Source: Rurimicrobium sp040387755
GTDB taxonomy: Bacteria; Bacteroidota; Bacteroidia; Chitinophagales; Chitinophagaceae
Reading direction: 5' to 3'
NCBI GenBank assembly: GCA_040387755.1
Contig: JAZKDB010000002.1
Span: 620,001 to 684,000, forward strand
DNA: 64,000 nt
Below, in pieces: positions 60,164 through 64,000 of the stretch (its first letter is position 1; each line of letters begins with the position of its first letter). The notes under the pieces were generated by a model, which did no database searches, had not been told where the DNA came from, and saw nothing but the letters and a program-made list of their open reading frames with translations. The translations under genes were made by a program, and so were the position numbers.

Positions 60164-62176
60164 TTACATCAGATTCTTCCTGATCCACTGCCTGATCATC
60201 ATGGAATCACGATAATGCTTCAAGCTGTCCTCATACCGCTTCCTGTCCTGCTTGCGCGCCCAAATCATTTTATCGCGTAGTCTGGTAGCAGAATCGATAA
60301 TGTAGGTATACTTCGGAATCAATTTAGCATTATACATTTTTTCTTCCAAAGACTTACGTGAACTCACTACCGAATCCTTCAAATATTTTTCAATCATCAG
60401 GCTGGCTACCGGACCTGCCCATGTAGCACCATAACCCGAATTCTCGACTACTACTGCAATACAAATCTTAGGATTGACCCTTGGTGCATAAGCAACAAAC
60501 ATGGAGTGGTTTTGCAATTTCATTACCTGACCGTTGACAATAGCCTTATTTTCCACTGTACCGGTTTTGGCACAGACCTCTACGCCAGGCAATCTTGCAA
60601 CGGTACCGGTACCACGGTCTACCACATCCATCATTCCCAATCCTACTATACCAAAAGCCGAATCAGGAATATGGGTAACTGTATGCTTTACCATAAATGG
60701 TGCCAAAATCGGGTCTTTGGGATTTTTGGCCACCGATTTTACAAAATGTGGGGTATAATAAAATCCTCTGTTGGCAATTATACACATAGCGTTGGCCATC
60801 TGCAAGGGAGTGCTCGCAATTTCGCCCTGTCCCATTCCTACAAAAAGATTGGTACAAGAGTTCCAGGAGCCATTGTACATTTTATCATAGTCTTTGGTGT
60901 CAAACAAAGTTCCGCCCTTTTCTCCCGGCAAATCAACCCCAAGCGGATGCCCCAATCCAAATGAATACATATGTTCATAAAATCTGTGCAAGCCAACCTT
61001 TACATTTTTATATGCTCGCTTATCTACAGATAAACGATAGATATGAACGAAATAGGAATTGCAGGAATTGGCCAATGCCAAACGAAGATTAGCGGCATGT
61101 CCACCACCACTATGCGTACATCCTATTCTTTTACCGCAGGCATAATATCCGCCTCCACAAGGATAACCATACGAAGGAGTTATTACTCCTTCATCTAAGG
61201 CTACCAATGCGGTTAATGGCTTTTGTGTAGAACCCGGATTATACGAGCCTTTCATCGCCCGGTTAAATAAGGGCTTGGTGGCATCTAAAAATAGTTTTCC
61301 GAAATTTTTGGAACGTTCCTTACCTCTCAGTAAGTTGGGGTCATAAGAAGGGCTGCTTACCATGGCCAAAATACCACCAGTTGACGGGTCAATTGCCACA
61401 ACACTGCCTAGTTTATTGACCATCAGCTTTTCCCCAAAAGCCTGAAGCTCTGCATCCAGATACAATTCAATACTACGACCTGCTACTGCCGGTGTATCCA
61501 GAATCCCACCCTTGTAGGAATCTCTGGGACGGTTGAAATTATCCTTTTCTATAAAATATATTCCGCGTTGTCCGCGCAACACTTCTTCGTAAGCCAATTC
61601 CAAACCATCAATACCTACATAATCTCCCTGATTATAACTTTTAAAACGCTCCCTTTTCAGCATGGATGGTGATACTTCGCCAATATAACCTAATACCACA
61701 CCTGCATGTGGATCCGGATAAGAACGTATATTACGTTCCACCATCTGAAAACCGTTAAAAAGAAAGATATTCTCCTGAAAGCCTGCAGCCTGAGCGGGTG
61801 ATAGCTCTTCTAAAAATACGGTTTGACGCACCCAGCCGCCTTTATTAATAGCTCTGAGCATCATTTTGGAATACATGGGAACATCAATGCCCAAAGCCTC
61901 GCAAAATCTGATTGTGTCAAAGTTCTTTTTTGCTTCAATGGGAGTAACCACCAAATCGTAAACAACTTCATTATTCAACATTACCTTACCCTTGCGGTCG
62001 TAAATAACGCCACGCGGAGGATAAACCACCTTACGCATAATGGCAATATCATCCGCCATCACCTTGTATTTATCTTCAAATAATTGCAGAAAAAACAGGC
62101 GCGACAGTATAACTACTGCTACACTGACAAAAATTATTTTGAGTACAAGCTCTCTCGAGTTTGCCGCTAGTGCCAT
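60164..62176 (-). CDS. mrdA: Penicillin-binding protein 2 (peptidoglycan transpeptidase)
   Basis: A 670-residue class B PBP of the elongation complex. One N-terminal membrane helix is followed by a pedestal domain (VYPPRGVIYDRKGKVMLNN) and the transpeptidase domain with SxxK at Ser316-Lys319 (GSTQKPLT), SCN (LANSCNSYF) and KTG from Lys537 (CAKTGTVEN). The C-terminus carries a charged extension. PBP2 crosslinks side-wall peptidoglycan. Its usual mreBCD/rodA neighbours may lie outside the shown genes; only the symporter follows it here. Confidence 0.93.
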   Translation of the reverse strand: MALAANSRELVLKIIFVSVAVVILSRLFFLQLFEDKYKVMADDIAIMRKVVYPPRGVIYDRKGKVMLNNEVVYDLVVTPIEAKKNFDTIRFCEALGIDVPMYSKMMLRAINKGGWVRQTVFLEELSPAQAAGFQENIFLFNGFQMVERNIRSYPDPHAGVVLGYIGEVSPSMLKRERFKSYNQGDYVGIDGLELAYEEVLRGQRGIYFIEKDNFNRPRDSYKGGILDTPAVAGRSIELYLDAELQAFGEKLMVNKLGSVVAIDPSTGGILAMVSSPSYDPNLLRGKERSKNFGKLFLDATKPLFNRAMKGSYNPGSTQKPLTALVALDEGVITPSYGYPCGGGYYACGKRIGCTHSGGGHAANLRLALANSCNSYFVHIYRLSVDKRAYKNVKVGLHRFYEHMYSFGLGHPLGVDLPGEKGGTLFDTKDYDKMYNGSWNSCTNLFVGMGQGEIASTPLQMANAMCIIANRGFYYTPHFVKSVAKNPKDPILAPFMVKHTVTHIPDSAFGIVGLGMMDVVDRGTGTVARLPGVEVCAKTGTVENKAIVNGQVMKLQNHSMFVAYAPRVNPKICIAVVVENSGYGATWAGPVASLMIEKYLKDSVVSSRKSLEEKMYNAKLIPKYTYIIDSATRLRDKMIWARKQDRKRYEDSLKHYRDSMMIRQWIRKNLM

Positions 62177-62277
62177 AGCAAAATTGTATTTAAATTTTGG
62201 CGATTGGGATTATGCAAACCTAAGGCAAATTGAGGTCTTGGTGTAAAGCAGATTTTCGTTAAAATCCTTTTATTACA

Positions 62278-62736
62278 TTAAACCCCAAACTGTGTAAGAT
62301 GATGATTCAAATGCTTATAAAACATATTATTCCATTGACCAGAGGATAATTTGCCGAAAGAATTAGATTCCTTTTGCTCAAAATGACCAGCCCCAAGTTC
62401 TTGGGTTTTAGTGATAAATCCTATCAGACGTTGTTGTTCTTTGGCAAAATCTCTTTCATCCACGATTAAAAACTGAGGAGCGGTCCTGCTATTATGAGGG
62501 TAGCCTTCTTCATTCACCACCTTGTTTTTTACCATTGCCTTTAATATAAATCTCATCAAAGCACCTGGTTTAGGGTGTTTGTTTTCATAGACCATTTCGT
62601 AAGTGACATTACAATGAGCCAACATTTGTGCCACATTCATTTTGCCCCATTCCGGTGCAGATTGAGGACTTAATTGTTGAATTCTGTTGATGAGTTGAGC
62701 TGAAACTTCGGGATTAAAAATATTAGGTAATGCCAT
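62278..62736 (-). CDS. DUF1569 (DinB-like) protein
   Basis: A 152-residue helical protein of the DinB-like DUF1569 family: WGKMNVAQMLAHCNVTYEMV (His in the family's first metal site), LMRFILKAMVKNKVVNEEGY, GHFEQKESNSFGKLSSGQWN and a terminal KHLNHHLTQFGV (His motif). These four-helix proteins bind a metal through His residues; their substrates are mostly unknown. Confidence 0.88.
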   Translation of the reverse strand: MALPNIFNPEVSAQLINRIQQLSPQSAPEWGKMNVAQMLAHCNVTYEMVYENKHPKPGALMRFILKAMVKNKVVNEEGYPHNSRTAPQFLIVDERDFAKEQQRLIGFITKTQELGAGHFEQKESNSFGKLSSGQWNNMFYKHLNHHLTQFGV

Positions 62737-62780
62737 AAAAAAAATAATTAATTATAAATTGGAAAGCAAAATAAGAAACA

Positions 62781-63470
62781 CTATAAGATTTCCATAATTG
62801 TTTTCAGGGAATTGACTTCATGGGTAGGTTTGTGTAGATGAGGTATTTGTCCGGGATTATAATAAATCGCATCCCAGCCGGCATTAAGTGCTCCCAGAAC
62901 ATCTATTTCCAGCGCGTCACCTATCATAATACACTTGCTGGTAGTGGCTCCGGCAGCAGATTCGGCAAAATCAAAAATCTCCTTATTGGGCTTGATACTG
63001 TTACTTTTTTCGGAAGTAATAATCTGGTCGAAATAAGACAACAAACCGCAGTTATACAGTTTTTGTCTTTGCGTGGTTTCAAAACCGTTGGTAATAATGT
63101 GTAGTGTATATTTTTGGGCACAGTACTGCACCAGTTCTATGGCATCCGGAACAAGAAATTTCTGAGTAGGCAAAATTTCCAGATAAGCACTGCTTAGTTC
63201 ATTAGCTATTTTGGTATCCCCTATTTTAAAATCCAATAAGGTATGCCACATCCTTTTCCAACGAAGTTCATCACGCTTGATAAAACCTTTACGAAAACGA
63301 ACCCAAAGCTTTTCATTATGGTCGCGATACACTTCATAAAAAGCTTCAAAATCTGTAATACCTCTGCCCTGCAACTGAAAACGATTGTAGAGTTGCCACA
63401 TAGTATCCTTTGAGTTTTTTTCAAAATCCCAAAGCGTATGATCGAGGTCAAAAAAGATATGCTGGTACAC
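62781..63470 (-). CDS. yjjG: YjjG-type noncanonical pyrimidine nucleotidase (HAD)
   Basis: A 229-residue HAD phosphatase with a C1-type helical cap. Motif I is FFDLDHTLWDF, motif II IITNGFETTQ, the Lys of motif III is in KSNSIKPNKEIFD, and motif IV is MIGDALEIDVLGA. YjjG removes phosphate from noncanonical nucleotides such as 5-fluoro-dUMP and dUMP. Its start is on the minus strand, 34 bp downstream of the rpoZ terminator. Confidence 0.88.
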   Translation of the reverse strand: MYQHIFFDLDHTLWDFEKNSKDTMWQLYNRFQLQGRGITDFEAFYEVYRDHNEKLWVRFRKGFIKRDELRWKRMWHTLLDFKIGDTKIANELSSAYLEILPTQKFLVPDAIELVQYCAQKYTLHIITNGFETTQRQKLYNCGLLSYFDQIITSEKSNSIKPNKEIFDFAESAAGATTSKCIMIGDALEIDVLGALNAGWDAIYYNPGQIPHLHKPTHEVNSLKTIMEIL

Positions 63471-63503
63471 AAAAATGAGGGGAAAAACGAGCCATTAATT
63501 CAT

Positions 63504-63540
63504 CAAAAAGCGCAGCAATTAAGAGTATTAATTGCTGCGC
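63504..63540 (-). terminator. Terminator of the bamD-rpoZ transcript
   Basis: GCGCAGCAATTAA (63510-63522) and TTAATTGCTGCGC (63528-63540) form a perfect 13-bp stem with a 5-nt loop. On the minus strand it is followed by TTTTT. Confidence 0.85.
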
Positions 63541-63565
63541 CTATAAAAACAGAAAATAAGCAGGC

Positions 63566-63886
63566 TTATTTTTTTCTGTGGTATATTTTGTCGTCGTTAA
63601 ATTCTGTAAGCGATTGCAAAGCAGGATTGGCCAATCTTTCGTACATACGTGAGATTTCAATCTGCTCTTTGTTCTCATGAATTTCTTCAAGATTATCTGT
63701 ATGGCTTCCAAACTCTTCCAACTTCTTGTGCAATTCTTCTTTCACAGCCACAGAGATTTGACCCGCACGACGAGACATCACAACAATACTTTCGTAAAGA
63801 TTGCCTGTTTTGTTCTTAATGGCAGTCACATCGCGTGTTTCGATGAGTGGATTAACCGCAGCAAGTGCTTTCTTGTTTATGCTCAT
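63566..63886 (-). CDS. rpoZ: RNA polymerase omega subunit (Bacteroidota form)
   Basis: A 106-residue protein with the Rpb6/omega pattern: TGNLYESIVVMSRRAGQISV is the conserved helix-turn region, followed by an extended acidic C-terminus (EFGSHTDNLEEIHENKEQIE) typical of Bacteroidota. It promotes RNA polymerase assembly. Its ATG overlaps the TGA of the upstream bamD end (ATGA), so the two are translationally coupled. Confidence 0.88.
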   Translation of the reverse strand: MSINKKALAAVNPLIETRDVTAIKNKTGNLYESIVVMSRRAGQISVAVKEELHKKLEEFGSHTDNLEEIHENKEQIEISRMYERLANPALQSLTEFNDDKIYHRKK

Positions 63887-64000
63887 TTTTTTAGTTTTTT
63901 AATATTGTTACTAGCTAATGAAAAATACTTCTCAGCTTCCTTAATGTATTTTGATTGAGGATAAGTATCCACCAATTCCTGATAAGCGCTTAATACATTG
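63883..64000 (-). CDS. bamD: C-terminal end of BamD-like lipoprotein (partial)
   Basis: The last 39 codons, ending YQELVDTYPQSKYIKEAEKY then FSLASNNIKKLKK, match the C-terminal TPR helix of Bacteroidota BamD, the outer-membrane protein assembly lipoprotein. The rest lies beyond the window. It is coupled to rpoZ, the usual Bacteroidota order. Confidence 0.75.
   Translation of the reverse strand, partial: NVLSAYQELVDTYPQSKYIKEAEKYFSLASNNIKKLKK

Overview
The window looks like a chromosomal segment of a Bacteroidota bacterium, most likely a Chitinophagaceae or Sphingobacteriia-like lineage. Start codons lack Shine-Dalgarno sequences. Several promoters fit the Bacteroidota TTG-N20-TAnnTTTG pattern. 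The family content is also typical: the Bacteroidota form of RNA polymerase omega next to a BamD end, a PF14121-type porin, DUF3667, a GldL-like small protein, CarboxypepD_reg-like and TlpA/DUF4369-like proteins. No rRNA, tRNA, CRISPR, transposase, integrase or replication origin was recognised.

Layout. 1-5.4 kb holds a TerC membrane protein, a lipoprotein, small regulators and a stand-alone bifunctional PaaZ. 5.6-23 kb is an accessory block between paaZ and aspS. It contains an AT-rich SIR2-TPR protein (probable NAD-consuming defence protein), a seven-bladed propeller lipoprotein, orphan secreted proteins, a MarR-controlled VOC/NmrA/MarR operon, a DUF3667 protein, and a Crp-type regulator followed by three paralogous secreted proteins with near-identical promoters. 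It also contains an HU-like protein and two diverged copies of an unusual unit. Nearly every junction up to 18.5 kb carries a copy of a palindromic REP/REPIN-like element, and none was seen elsewhere in the window. 23-64 kb is mostly housekeeping: aspS, a GT39-like enzyme, thiL, tilS, an FAH-family enzyme, ung, plsC, DUF2520, fdx, iscX, kdsC, def, ruvX, a porin, marC, arsC, a CNNM/CorC protein, haaO, rfaD, a two-component system beside a SulP transporter, an M16 peptidase, rlmD, a TlpA-like protein, a double-parvulin PPIase, a Csp-like copper protein, a DAACS symporter, mrdA (PBP2), yjjG, rpoZ and a bamD end.

Most unusual feature. Two units (A: 11.5-12.8 kb; B: 22.0-23.0 kb) each combine three parts: an array of 10-bp palindromic cores repeated every 21 bp; a gene for a 155-aa protein of no recognised family (about 89% identical between units); and about 350 bp of conserved non-coding DNA upstream. 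The core is AGGCGCGCCT in A and AGG(AGCT/TTCT/AGAA/AGGT)CCT in B, while the 11-nt spacers share a common style. Gene and flanks are conserved but the palindrome has been replaced throughout the array. I know of no described system that matches, and this is the main candidate for something new.

How the genes work together. The MarR operon has a perfect 12-bp inverted repeat over its promoter, pointing to autoregulation. The three secreted paralogues share a TTAACTTAAGTGAACG-type box and -7 element, and a broken second crp copy precedes the third, so the family arose by duplicating a crp-plus-target segment. In the core, fdx-iscX-kdsC, plsC-DUF2520, rpoZ-bamD and the response regulator/kinase pair are tightly packed and probably co-transcribed.
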